Origin: Stramenopiles sp. TOSAG23-3
Taxonomy: Eukaryota > Sar
Assembly: GCA_900128585.1 (NCBI GenBank)
Contig: LT642423.1
Span: forward strand, 1-18,674
DNA: 18,674 nt
Direction of reading: 5' to 3'
Under the pieces are notes generated by a model. That model was not told the origin of the DNA, did not search any database, and was given only the letters and a program-made list of their open reading frames with translations. Positions 1-8,102 of this stretch are shown here, one piece after another; the first letter of the stretch is position 1, and the number at the start of each line of letters is the position of its first letter. A program made the translations under genes and the position numbers.

Positions 1-179
1 TAGAAAAACACCTACGGTTATATATATATATAAATATATATAAATTTGGATGAATTAATTACAAGCGATAAGGAATAAAATGTCAATGGAACATGTTGGC
101 AGTACATTAGAAACAAAACGTCCCTTGCCTACCTACCGCCTTTGGGGTGCTTTTGTTCAATTGCAAGTGAATTCAAATC
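1..179. other. AT-rich upstream region of the first gene
   Basis: This is the leader side of the LRR/EF-hand gene. It contains a TA dinucleotide-rich run at about 19-44 and then more mixed sequence from about 110. There is no sign of a gene ending here, so the window starts inside a spacer. An ATG in the frame of gene 1 at position 93 is closed by a TAG at 108-110, so it cannot extend the protein. The TA run could act as a TATA-like promoter element, but that is a guess from composition. Confidence 0.6.
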
Positions 180-241
180 ATGAGTGGCAGTACGATCATT
201 CCACCGTTGCTGTCGACCCCCCATGCAAAATTGGTCTCTGA
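80..241 (+). promoter_or_regulatory. possible upstream ORF overlapping the start of the LRR/EF-hand gene
   Basis: An ATG at 80 opens a 53-codon frame that ends with TGA at 239-241, beyond the main ATG at 180 and in another frame. If the transcript begins upstream of 80, ribosomes that start here cannot simply re-initiate at 180, so the uORF would reduce output. If transcription starts between 80 and 180 it is irrelevant. The peptide is not recognisable. Confidence 0.25.
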
Positions 242-2180
242 CACGAGGGAGATGATGCTTTCGGATTCCCCGAGTGGGGCCGTCACGGAAGACGAGCCTT
301 TTCTGTCCCAATCGTACAAAAAGCGAACTTCGCCGACCGGGGGCCGTTCCAGGCGAGAGAAGAAAAATAGCCCCCACCGGAAACGATCGTCCATATCCGG
401 CAGCCAGACCATGAAACCGACATCCAAGCTGATGACCTACGAAGAGGCCCTTGACATACTGATAGCGGGGCCGCCCGACCACGGGGACGACGAAATTTTT
501 GCAAACGACGGCGAGGAAGAGGCCGACTCGCACTACACACCGCAGATCGTCAAGCTGCTGGCTGGAAAGTGCAACATAAAATGGGAGTGGACCACCCAAG
601 ACTTAGAAACCCCGCATGGTTCAAAGCGTAACGCCCGGCTGTTTAAAACAGGAAAGCCCGTGCCGGTGTGCAAGCCCATCCGAGGGAAGGCGTTTGGGCG
701 GTGGGTGGTAACCGCGCTCATCGACGTGCAAGAGACACTGGACCCCAAAACGGTAAAGACGGCTGGGAAGGGAGAAATAAAATGCCTTGCGGCGTTGCCG
801 ACAACCACGATCGCGGAGGTGTCTGAACAACTGGGAGGCATGGCGGGACCCCTCTTGGCCCCGTCCCAGCAGGCAAATGAGAAACGCAAAAACGATGAAT
901 GGTGCAAGACCCCGTCCGGGGCAATTATCGTGCCCCACTCCGCGGGTGGGGTGCACGAGGAAAGGCAGACCCGGCACCCTCTGTTCTACAAAGATTTTGA
1001 CGACATGCTGCACGGTTCGAGCGCTGAAAACGCCGATGGGCAATTGAACCCGAAGCTGTCCCTGACGGACTATAACATCGGGGTCGGCGGAGTGGCCTCC
1101 AACGGGCTGTGGTCTCGCACGCTTCACCACTGCAGTATCAATGGCGCAATCGCGGCAGTCCCCGAGTGCAAACAAGGATCCTTGGATTTGTCTAGCCGTG
1201 GGCTTCAGGAGATACCAGAGAAAGTATGGGCGTTGCGGGATACTTTGAGTGTGTTGAACTTGTCCGATAACCGCCTCGAAGACTTAGATGAAAACGAAGT
1301 GGCGCAAATCGTGGGCCTGCGCGCTTTGCTGTTGGGGGAAAACCGCCTGACCAAATGTCCCGATTGTATAGACGAGCTGGTAAACTTGCGAGTCCTGCAA
1401 CTGAGCAACAATAGAATTCCTTCCATTGTGCCCGAGCTGTCGAAAAACCATTTGCTGACAATGCTGTGCATCGACGGAAACGAGCTTACAGAATTGCCCG
1501 ACGAGCTGGAGACGCTGACAGGCCTTACACACTTTTTGGCTCACGAAAATTGTTTCATAGACATCCCAAGAGTCATTTTCACCTGGACGAATTTGCAAGA
1601 ACTGTACTTGCAGGGGAACCAGTTAGAGCATTTGCCAGGGGATATCGGGGAGAACCTTACCAAATTGAATTATCTGGATTTGGCAGGAAATCGCATCGCT
1701 ACGTTGCCAGCCGAAATTGGAAATTTGAAGCGCCTGGACGTCTTGTCGCTCTCTGCCAATATGCTGTTGCTCGAAGGGATCCCGTGGCAGCTGGGGATGC
1801 TCACGGATTTGAAGAAGCTGTACATGCACGGCAACACAAAGCTGAAGAAAGAGCCCCCGGCCGTGTCCCGATTGATCCAGTGCGGTAGCTTAGTCGAGTG
1901 CGAGTTGGGGCTTCAGACCGCTTTAAAAAATGCGGTCACGCGGCGCTTCTCCACATTTGGGGGGGCCACAAACCTGGCTGGAATAGCTACCCACGCGTTT
2001 AAAAAATACGACTCGGATGGAAGCAAATGCATCGATTACATGGAATTCAAAGCCATCTGCGTTGACTTGGGGCTAAGCCTTACCAAGGCAGAGTTAAAAG
2101 ACGCGATGGAACATTTGGACGAGAACCACGACGGTACAATAGGGGAAGGGGAGTTTATTAATTGGTTCGTAAATCGGTAA
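180..2180 (+). CDS. leucine-rich repeat protein with C-terminal EF-hand pair
   Basis: This 666-residue protein has three parts. Residues 1-80 are basic, Ser/Pro-rich and probably disordered. Residues 80-330 match no family I recognise and include an acidic stretch at about 101-116. Residues 333-560 are leucine-rich repeats of the short Shoc2/RSU1-like type, with recurring LxxLxLxxNxL signatures. The C-terminus has two EF-hand calcium loops: loop 1 at 611-622 (D611, D613, S615, E622) and loop 2 at 647-658 (D647, N649, D651, E658), each with Gly at loop position 6 and Ile at position 8. This suggests a calcium-responsive scaffold that binds partners through the LRR face; the function itself is inferred. 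The start is the first ATG of the frame that is not cut off by a stop. No signal peptide or membrane segment is seen. It converges on a second, unrelated-looking LRR gene. Confidence 0.9.
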   Translation: MSGSTIIPPLLSTPHAKLVSDTREMMLSDSPSGAVTEDEPFLSQSYKKRTSPTGGRSRREKKNSPHRKRSSISGSQTMKPTSKLMTYEEALDILIAGPPDHGDDEIFANDGEEEADSHYTPQIVKLLAGKCNIKWEWTTQDLETPHGSKRNARLFKTGKPVPVCKPIRGKAFGRWVVTALIDVQETLDPKTVKTAGKGEIKCLAALPTTTIAEVSEQLGGMAGPLLAPSQQANEKRKNDEWCKTPSGAIIVPHSAGGVHEERQTRHPLFYKDFDDMLHGSSAENADGQLNPKLSLTDYNIGVGGVASNGLWSRTLHHCSINGAIAAVPECKQGSLDLSSRGLQEIPEKVWALRDTLSVLNLSDNRLEDLDENEVAQIVGLRALLLGENRLTKCPDCIDELVNLRVLQLSNNRIPSIVPELSKNHLLTMLCIDGNELTELPDELETLTGLTHFLAHENCFIDIPRVIFTWTNLQELYLQGNQLEHLPGDIGENLTKLNYLDLAGNRIATLPAEIGNLKRLDVLSLSANMLLLEGIPWQLGMLTDLKKLYMHGNTKLKKEPPAVSRLIQCGSLVECELGLQTALKNAVTRRFSTFGGATNLAGIATHAFKKYDSDGSKCIDYMEFKAICVDLGLSLTKAELKDAMEHLDENHDGTIGEGEFINWFVNR

Positions 2181-2238
2181 AATGTCGAGTAGTGTGTGGC
2201 AAAATACGAAGTGTAATATTAAGAGGAGAATTTAAAAA

Positions 2239-2258
2239 ACAAGAGAAACTGGCTGTTA
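2239..2258 (+). repeat. dispersed element copy 1 (diverged)
   Basis: The sequence ACAAGAGAAACTGGCTGTTA resembles the 19-nt core ACAAGAAAATTGGCTGTTA, with one extra base and a small number of substitutions. It starts 59 nt after the stop codon of the LRR/EF-hand gene, in sense orientation to it, so it probably lies in the 3' UTR. A-rich sequence precedes it, as in copy 2. Confidence 0.6.
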
Positions 2259-2589
2259 TCTTTTATAGTAATAAAAATTAAAGAAAAAAGAAGGTGTCAC
2301 TTCAAGAACAATATCTCCTCCTATTGCAGATCCTCCCCAAGTTCTGGTCAAGATTCCAATTGATTGGTCTTAAAAGTACAAGATAGGATCAGGATTGGAA
2401 CTGAAATCGTAATTGATTTAAAATGTACTAATTATAAATTTGTTTTTTACTTGTTGCAGTGAAAGTTTAAAAATGAAAAATTGTCTGTTAATTTATTAAG
2501 TTTTTTTTATTAAGTGTAATTAAAACACTGATCTTACTCAGTTAAAGTTTAAATTTTAATTTTAAAAAAAATGAGAAGTTGAATTTTAG

Positions 2590-2617
2590 ATTAAAAACAA
2601 GAAAATTGGCTGTTATT
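2590..2617 (+). repeat. dispersed element copy 2
   Basis: The 19-nt core is at 2597-2615. The full 28 nt at 2590-2617 is the exact reverse complement of 6221-6248, over 3.6 kb away. The core is also the exact reverse complement of copy 3 at 2673-2691, 57 nt downstream, so these two can pair as a 19-bp stem. The A/T flanks belong to the match with copy 4 but not to the match with copy 3. Confidence 0.85.
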
Positions 2618-2672
2618 TCCGATCTTAGATTTTTAATCTTCAAAGAAAGTTTCTAATTACTCTTAAAAATAT

Positions 2673-2691
2673 TAACAGCCAATTTTCTTGT
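2673..2691 (-). repeat. dispersed element copy 3, inverted partner of copy 2
   Basis: TAACAGCCAATTTTCTTGT is the exact reverse complement of 2597-2615. With copy 2 it frames a 95-bp unit (2597-2691) that could be a small terminal-inverted-repeat element or a hairpin in either 3' UTR. It lies about 100 nt beyond the stop codon of the minus-strand LRR gene and is in sense orientation to that gene. Confidence 0.85.
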
Positions 2692-2790
2692 CTTCAAAAG
2701 AAAGTTAATGTTTTGACTACACAAAAAATTATTTTGTTTTTACATGTATATTGTGGGTCTTTAAAAAGTAAACACGAAGAGCGTGTACGA

Positions 2791-4215
2791 TCAATTAATA
2801 TGGGGCTTGAAAAACTCGCTGTAGTCCGTCCAGACACCGAACAAACGCTTTGAAAACAGTTTCCGCGAGTCATCCAAGTTTTTTCTCATCGCGTCTTCAA
2901 TGTTGTTGTTTGTAACGTCCAAGCGTTCAATAATCCTGTTGGTTTCCAACGATTCTCCTAACTTCATCACGCCCTCCCACTGCATTTGGTTGTTTTCCAA
3001 GTCCACCATGAGCAAGGCCACGTTGTTTTTGACGCACTCCGCCATCGCGGTCGCGCCTTCTACGCCGATGGCATTAAAACGCAGGCGGAGCACCTCCATG
3101 TAGGTGTTGCCGACAAGCTGCTCGGCAAGAGCGGTGGCACCCTCTGGCCCCAGCTTGCAACCGTACAAGTCCAGTTCTCGCACGCCCCCCCTGCGATTGT
3201 TCCGAAACGCTTTTGCTATCGCAGTCACACCTTCCGGTTTTATGTCATTGAATTTCAACCCAAAGTGTTCCAGCGCCCGGTGCCGCTTTAACCCGGGGGC
3301 CATGGCCGTGCAGCCTTTTGGGCCAATCTCGGAATTAATTAAACGCAGTCGTTTCAAATACTTATTCTCTAACAGGCACTTTCCTATCTGTGTTGCGCCT
3401 TCGTCCTTCTGGCTGTACACAACCATGCGATTATCTTCGTACGCCTGCCTTTCCTTTATCTTTTCTATTTTCTTCCTCAATTGGCCGATCGACTCGTAGT
3501 AGTACTTCAAGTAAATATCGCTTTCGTACTCGAAGAGTTCTGCCTCCGTTTCTTCCAAATCCACCTTTAGCTTCGCCTGTTCGTTTAAAATGTCCTCACG
3601 TACCTGTGTGGTGTGAATGCGCAAGCTCCCGCACGCCTCTTTGAGAATCACGCGCTTCACCCCGGGCACAGGCTCAGACTCATCCGAGTCCGAGCCGTTG
3701 AGGACGTTCACTTCGAAGGCCTTTACCAAGTCGAGCATATTTTCTACTTCCTCCGAGTAGTATTCGACTTCTTCGACTTCGGACGAAGAGCTGCTGCTGC
3801 TGCTGGACTCTTTCTTCTTTCCACGCAACTTGTTCAGAAAGTTAGCCCCAGTGACCTTTTCCTTTCGCTTCTTTCGCTTTTCTTTTTGCTTTTGTTTAAT
3901 CCGTTCCCTGGCCTCTTCGCTATCGGTGGTGTAGTCGCTCCCACTTGTTCCGCTGCCACTGCCACTGCCTTGATCCTCCTCCTCCTCCTGTTCCCCCACT
4001 TTAACATCAGCGGTACTTCCTTCTTCTTCGCCCTTTGCACTGTCGTTTTCATCGCTATCCTTGCTTTTCACGTTGTTGGTTTCCTCAGTTTCCGCCGCTG
4101 CGTCTTCAGCCTTTTCCCTCTCCTCATCGACGTCCTCGCGTTCGTCATCAGCTTCGGCATCTGTCTCCACGTCTGCAGTAGATAGGGCCGCCGCCTCTTC
4201 CGCAACCAACGCCAT
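2791..4215 (-). CDS. RNI-type leucine-rich repeat protein with charged N-terminus
   Basis: The product is 474 residues from the ATG at 4215; the open frame reaches GTG at 4230 and further, but contains no earlier ATG. Residues 5-100 are low-complexity and strongly acidic (Glu/Asp/Ala, then Gly/Ser). Residues 102-134 are a Lys/Arg-rich block that could be a nuclear localisation signal. A nine-Ser run at about 137-145 and another acidic patch follow. Residues 200-260 look like a coiled coil. Residues 270-445 are about five or six repeats of roughly 28 residues of the ribonuclease-inhibitor/NLRC3 type, with the xxGAxAxAxxLxxN signature. Such LRRs bind proteins; the partner is not known. There is no NACHT or kinase domain. 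The long charged head suggests a nuclear or chromatin-linked, or a cytoskeletal, role, but this is weak inference. Confidence 0.85.
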   Translation of the reverse strand: MALVAEEAAALSTADVETDAEADDEREDVDEEREKAEDAAAETEETNNVKSKDSDENDSAKGEEEGSTADVKVGEQEEEEDQGSGSGSGTSGSDYTTDSEEARERIKQKQKEKRKKRKEKVTGANFLNKLRGKKKESSSSSSSSSEVEEVEYYSEEVENMLDLVKAFEVNVLNGSDSDESEPVPGVKRVILKEACGSLRIHTTQVREDILNEQAKLKVDLEETEAELFEYESDIYLKYYYESIGQLRKKIEKIKERQAYEDNRMVVYSQKDEGATQIGKCLLENKYLKRLRLINSEIGPKGCTAMAPGLKRHRALEHFGLKFNDIKPEGVTAIAKAFRNNRRGGVRELDLYGCKLGPEGATALAEQLVGNTYMEVLRLRFNAIGVEGATAMAECVKNNVALLMVDLENNQMQWEGVMKLGESLETNRIIERLDVTNNNIEDAMRKNLDDSRKLFSKRLFGVWTDYSEFFKPHIN

Positions 4216-4846
4216 TGGATGGGTGTTCACTGACGCTGTAATGCTTTCCAGCGAACTATTGTTGTCTTTACTCCTTCTCGTATTGCTGCGCTGCTCCTTC
4301 TCTGCCGTGATTTTTTCTATTTGAACTTGTCACACAATGCGGCAATATAATAACACCTGACCGTAGCAGTGTGAAAAAATTAAGACTAACTCGGTTTTCA
4401 AAAAAATATTTAAAAGGAGGAGGGGTTTTATGTTGTTGAATTTAATAAATACATAAGAATAGTATTAATAATAATTTAAGTATATTTATATTCACATATG
4501 TACAGTATTTATTATTTTCAACAATAAATAATATAACTATTTATAATTTAATAAAATAACGAAGTGATAAATATACAAAAGGAGCTAATCTTCTTTCTTT
4601 CTTCTTCCTTTCTTCCTTCCTTCTTCCTTTTCTTCCTTCTGGGGTAGTGCGTCCAACCCTGTTGTTGTTTTGTTTTTGGTTTTATAGTTTTCAATGCATC
4701 GTCTTAGTTGATCATTCGTGTAATAAGTTTGGTGCCTGGGGTGAAGGGTAAAGATCGGAATCGAATAAAGACGAGGGGAGCTTATCATCCGATGGCGCCC
4801 GATGATGAATCGATAAAAAGGCAAGCAAGGAGAAGGAGTTGCTTAG
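4216..4846. other. divergent promoter region with 52-nt pyrimidine tract
   Basis: This spacer holds the promoters of genes 2 (minus) and 3 (plus). From about 4380 to 4580 it is extremely AT-rich, followed by a pure C/T run at 4589-4640. From 4640 to 4846 composition is more balanced. A minus-strand frame across 4585-4824 starts at TTG, and its C-terminal part is only the translated pyrimidine tract, so I do not call a gene. No TATA box or other element can be assigned with confidence. Confidence 0.5.
4589..4640. repeat. 52-nt uninterrupted pyrimidine tract
   Basis: Every base from 4589 to 4640 is C or T, in CTTT/CTTC-like repeats. It lies in the divergent spacer about 200 nt before the Nudix start. 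Such tracts can form triplex DNA or serve as nucleosome-excluding promoter elements; neither is shown here. Confidence 0.8.
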
Positions 4847-4932
4847 ATGTTAGTACGGTTTTTACCAAATTTGTGCGGACGTCTGAAAAAAAGTTGGTTC
4901 GCTATGAGTTCAAAGACAGTTGGGCAGTTTAG
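4792..4932 (+). promoter_or_regulatory. possible upstream ORF overlapping the Nudix start
   Basis: An ATG at 4792 opens a 46-codon frame ending with TAG at 4930-4932, past the Nudix ATG at 4847 and in another frame. It could repress translation of the Nudix gene if present in the mRNA. The encoded peptide is basic and unrecognised. Confidence 0.25.
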
Positions 4933-5929
4933 TACCGGGGGGGTGTATCCCACTGGGATAACTGAGAAAGGTTTGAAAGTCAAGGAATCGGCCACGGTTG
5001 TGCTAGTGCGACAGTCGGGAAATTTGCCGCCGCGAAAAGTTTCAAGGGGCGATTTTGGAGCGGCTGGCGCGTTGTATGATAAAGAAAGTAGGGTTAAATG
5101 CGTTTTTGGAGACCAACAAGAAGCCGAGTTCCTTCACGGTTGGGAAGTGCTTATGATGCAACGCCAGGCTATCAATTGGATCAGGTCGACTGCAGTTGAC
5201 GTTGCGCCAATGAGGTACCCAGGCGAGTATACATTTCCAGGCGGAGGCCGCGACGAAGGCGAGACCATTAGAGAAACAGCGCTCCGAGAGCTGACGGAAG
5301 AGTTAGGGATCGACGTTCCGGACTCGACCCTTCACTTATTCAACGTCAGGCAAACACGTCCGGTTAGGGGTGTCAGCTACATCATGTACAATTTCGTCAT
5401 GCTTGAGAGTCAGAACGAATGGATAAAGGCATTAAATATTGAACGTATCAATGCATCTCTGCGGGAAAAGGAAGAAGCTTTTGAAAAGATGCGAGAAAGT
5501 GGGGAGTTTTTCAATTTGTCAGCCGAACAGAGGCACCACTTTTCCCCAGAAATGCATGATGTACAGTGGCTGCATCTCTGCGACGCTGCCGTCAACGCAT
5601 TTACGTCTATGAACCCAAACTTGACGTTTGTAAACAGATGGCAGGAGGAGAAATTTCTTCGTTATAATTTTCAACGACGCGACCCGATGTTTGTAACGCT
5701 GCAAACAATCGTACAAATGGACGCATTCCACAGCCCTTCCGCGTTGCTAGATTTTTGTAAATCCCTTGGATCTGCGGAAGATGAATTAGGGAAAATCCAG
5801 TATTTGTACGATGGTATGGCAGAAGAGGCCGTGTTTCAGACTTTTCAAGGAAAGCGGGGTGGGCGCAACGAAATAGCATCCATGGCTGACTTAAGAAAAC
5901 ATCAATGCGATCAAAAAAGCAGAATGTGA
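4847..5929 (+). CDS. Nudix hydrolase
   Basis: This 360-residue protein has a complete Nudix box at residues 133-155 (G133, E139, R147-E148-L149, E151, E152, G154, I155), matching G-x5-E-x7-REU-x-EE-x-G-U. These residues bind the metals that cleave a nucleoside diphosphate linked to another group (X). The Nudix fold seems to begin near residue 48 and to be interrupted before the box by about 40 extra residues (about 57-97). Another helical, charged insert lies at about 188-228. The C-terminal 100 residues look helical and match nothing I know. The start is certain as the first ATG, because a TAG stop directly precedes it in frame. The first 20 residues are basic and amphipathic without acids, which could be a mitochondrial targeting peptide; Met20 (4904) would remove it. 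Substrate cannot be read from the sequence; the length is well above that of a minimal Nudix enzyme. Confidence 0.9.
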   Translation: MLVRFLPNLCGRLKKSWFAMSSKTVGQFSTGGVYPTGITEKGLKVKESATVVLVRQSGNLPPRKVSRGDFGAAGALYDKESRVKCVFGDQQEAEFLHGWEVLMMQRQAINWIRSTAVDVAPMRYPGEYTFPGGGRDEGETIRETALRELTEELGIDVPDSTLHLFNVRQTRPVRGVSYIMYNFVMLESQNEWIKALNIERINASLREKEEAFEKMRESGEFFNLSAEQRHHFSPEMHDVQWLHLCDAAVNAFTSMNPNLTFVNRWQEEKFLRYNFQRRDPMFVTLQTIVQMDAFHSPSALLDFCKSLGSAEDELGKIQYLYDGMAEEAVFQTFQGKRGGRNEIASMADLRKHQCDQKSRM

Positions 5930-6220
5930 CGTGACAGAAGGATTTTCGATGTTGCCTCCGTATATATCAAAGATATTTTACGAGGAGTACACGAAGTTCT
6001 CGAAAAATTTCAGATTCATAGATACAACATTTTCATACGTAATAGAAGTACAAATATAAACACAATTATTCAAGAATACATAAAATATATACTTATAATA
6101 ATATATACAACTATCAAAATCAACATTGAAAACAACCAACGTACACTTTTCTTTCTGTACTACAAATGCTATTCTGAGTATCTACTACTGTACCGTTCGT
6201 ATAGATGTATTAATATTTAA

Positions 6221-6248
6221 TAACAGCCAATTTTCTTGTTTTTAATAT
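6221..6248 (-). repeat. dispersed element copy 4
   Basis: This 28-nt stretch is the exact reverse complement of 2590-2617; its 19-nt core (6223-6241) equals copy 3. It lies about 290 nt after the Nudix stop, in a spacer like the other copies. No second arm is present nearby, so unlike copies 2 and 3 it is a lone copy. Confidence 0.85.
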
Positions 6249-6512
6249 TTAGTCTAAGTAAAAGTCCATGCTGCTTTCTGCTTTCTGTTTCATTGATTAT
6301 TTAAATTATTTTTATTGCTTCTTCTTCTTCATGTAAAAAATAGTCTGCAAAACAAAACAACAATAACCCATTTAAAGTATGCTATGTCCCTGTGAAAATT
6401 ACCGCAACAGCGCAGGAGCAGATATTTTAGCTAGCGGCGAAGCAAGCAGCAAAGAAACCACATCAATGTTGTCCAACGTTGTGTGTATGTAATAGTGGTG
6501 GTTAGGATGAAT

Positions 6513-6528
6513 AAAAAAAAAAAAAAAA
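6513..6528 (+). repeat. 16-nt poly-A run
   Basis: An uninterrupted run of 16 A lies 208 nt before the ATG of the zinc-finger gene. It may help keep a promoter free of nucleosomes, or may mark an old insertion tail; there is no target-site duplication I can see. Confidence 0.7.
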
Positions 6529-6619
6529 GAATAAAAAAGTGCGCGCAAAAAAAGAAGAGTTTCGGTTGAATTATTTGTTTGGAGAACATTGGGTATTCGA
6601 CGCGTGCAAAATTGAAGAA

Positions 6620-6751
6620 ATGTGGGATGCTAATTCTTGCTTTCATGAGATTGCAACGACCTTTGAATATCAAAAACATAACGTAACGCCACCCAAGAGA
6701 GGTTTAAACTACGGCACGAGTCGCTTGTACGTATTATGCCAGGGGTGGTAA
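6620..6751 (+). promoter_or_regulatory. possible upstream ORF overlapping the zinc-finger gene start
   Basis: An ATG at 6620 opens a 43-codon frame with its TAA at 6749-6751, ending 16 nt inside gene 4 in another frame. The peptide is not low-complexity and is rich in Tyr, Cys and Trp, but is unrecognised. It matters only if transcription starts upstream of 6620. Confidence 0.25.
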
Positions 6752-7896
6752 CTCTAGATGCAATAGGGCCAGGGTCCCCCGAAAAACAGAGGCTTGACGA
6801 GGAGTCGTCACCCCAGAAGCGCAAAAGCTTTTTTAAAAAGACTGCAGTGAGTCTCTCCTTCAGCCCATCCAAAAAAGCTGGAAAGTTGGCGCTGAAAAGA
6901 AAGGAACAATTCAAACCCGAGACGCCAGGAAATATTTCCGACTCGACAGTATCAGAGGTATCGGACTTTGAAAGAGACGAGGACGCGGACAATAACGTTT
7001 CAACTGTATATGATGTAGGAAACGATGCTATCCCCGAAACGATCGTGGAAACGGAAGAGGAAGCTGACGAAGATGGCCCAGAAACAGACTGGATTGAAGA
7101 AAGTGATAAGAAGCTGGAGTCCAGACTGGACAAGCTTTGCAACAATTGCAACACTAGAAATTGCGTTTGGTACTGTCACGGCTGCAATTATCAATTCTGC
7201 CACGGATGCCACAGCACAATCCACAAGACCTTTGTATTACAGCATAATTTTCGCACGGAACACTTTATAGAACGCGTGGATGGAAAGAATATTCACTGCA
7301 GCCACTGCCGTAAATCGGTCTGGGACTTGCACCAAACAGGTTTTGCATCCTGGCAAGAAAAATACCAGAAAAAATTCGACAAAGCGCTGGCCCAGGCTCT
7401 GAGGAAAGGGGAGAAGAAAGCGACCAGCAGATGCAACGCCGATTGGGCTTCTCGGGAGGCTCAGCTCAAGAGAACAATACGACAGAATGTGAAAGAACAG
7501 GAATTGAAAGATGCGCTTGGGGAGATGAACGAACGTGTCGAACGTGACCTTAAAATAGAATACAAAAGGCTACTGAAACCGTTCAAGTTTAATGCAAAGC
7601 AAATGGTTCCATCTGAGCGTTTCAATGAACACGGTTCAGCTTTTCAGTTCTGCTTTCAGAGAATGGACACGTTGTGTAAGTCTTGCATACGTTACATGGA
7701 ATCTAACCCAGCGGGAAAGAAGAGTCTAAAAATACACGCCTATGCAGCACCACAGCCACAAATTGACCCGGATGTTGTTGCAAAGAGAGTTTTAAAACGG
7801 CTAAAGCTTGAACGAGAAGCTAGGATGGCGGCCCAAGCTTTGAAAGTGACAAATGCAGAGAAGCCGAAAAAATCTAAATTTTGTTCGATCCAATGA
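6736..7896 (+). CDS. B-box-like zinc finger and coiled-coil protein with CaaX C-terminus
   Basis: The protein has 386 residues. Residues 1-130 are disordered, first basic with Ser/Pro sites and then strongly acidic (about 78-123). Residues 135-170 form a cysteine/histidine cluster like a B-box: C135-x2-C138, C147-x2-C150, C155-x2-C158, H159, H163 and H170. A further His/Cys group (H187, C188, H190, C191) follows. Residues 205-285 are charged and helical, probably a coiled coil. C314-x2-C317 might be another metal site. The last four residues, C383-S-I-Q, are a textbook CaaX box with Gln in the last place, which favours farnesylation, and the run before it is Lys-rich (PKKSKF). This suggests attachment to the cytosolic face of a membrane. 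No RING is present, so it is not a TRIM-type ligase. The ATG at 6736 is the first in the open frame, which is closed upstream by TAA at 6679-6681. Confidence 0.88.
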   Translation: MPGVVTLDAIGPGSPEKQRLDEESSPQKRKSFFKKTAVSLSFSPSKKAGKLALKRKEQFKPETPGNISDSTVSEVSDFERDEDADNNVSTVYDVGNDAIPETIVETEEEADEDGPETDWIEESDKKLESRLDKLCNNCNTRNCVWYCHGCNYQFCHGCHSTIHKTFVLQHNFRTEHFIERVDGKNIHCSHCRKSVWDLHQTGFASWQEKYQKKFDKALAQALRKGEKKATSRCNADWASREAQLKRTIRQNVKEQELKDALGEMNERVERDLKIEYKRLLKPFKFNAKQMVPSERFNEHGSAFQFCFQRMDTLCKSCIRYMESNPAGKKSLKIHAYAAPQPQIDPDVVAKRVLKRLKLEREARMAAQALKVTNAEKPKKSKFCSIQ

Positions 7897-8102
7897 TTGT
7901 AAGAAGTAAACTTATGGGAGGGCACGCGTGAAAAGTGAAAGCATGTAGTGCAAAGAGACCACGAATCCAGGGCCGCGATGCCACTGCGTGTGCGACATTT
8001 TTGCTCTCTTGGACTTGTATTTAAAAATTTAAGAATTCTGAAAATAGATCATAATGTCTCGCTCTGTATTCGTACATTACTTTTTCTTGCCCTCGTAATT
8101 TT
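7897..8102. other. short convergent 3' spacer
   Basis: These 206 nt separate the 3' ends of genes 4 and 5. They must hold both 3' UTRs. The composition becomes AT-rich around 8020-8060, and no repeat or RNA gene is visible. Open frames across it are shadows of gene 5. Confidence 0.5.

Larger units (their letters stand above)
2181..2790. other. convergent 3' spacer with inverted-repeat elements
   Basis: This 610-nt AT-rich spacer lies between the 3' ends of genes 1 and 2 and must hold both 3' UTRs. It carries three of the four copies of the dispersed 19-28 nt element described separately. It also has short palindromes, for example CCAAT-TG-ATTGG at 2356-2367 and AGATT-TTT-AATCT around 2628-2639. 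Acceptor-like pyrimidine-CAG strings near 2325 and 2459 are not attached to any coding frame. No ORF here looks like a gene. Confidence 0.6.
5930..6735. other. AT-rich spacer between the Nudix and zinc-finger genes
   Basis: This 806-nt region contains the 3' UTR of the Nudix gene and the leader of gene 4. It has the fourth copy of the dispersed element (6221-6248), AT-rich sequence at 5980-6360 and a 16-nt A run at 6513-6528. From 6540 the composition becomes more balanced. A frame running 6539-6751 begins at GTG and only its internal ATG (6620) could be used; it is listed as a possible uORF. No independent gene is supported. Confidence 0.5.

Noticed and set aside
2320-2465. Splice-acceptor-like TTGCAG strings after gene 1
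   Set aside because: No donor or coding frame pairs with them, and gene 1 is complete with its own stop codon.
3613-4185. 190-residue plus-strand open frame
   Set aside because: It is antisense to the low-complexity acidic/basic region of gene 2, and its Phe/Leu/Ser composition is what that region gives when read backwards.
4216-4230. GTG start of the charged LRR protein
   Set aside because: A eukaryotic gene would normally start at the ATG at 4215; no earlier in-frame ATG exists before the TGA at 4330-4332.
4585-4824. 79-residue minus-strand open frame in the divergent spacer
   Set aside because: It starts at TTG and its C-terminal third is the translated pyrimidine tract.
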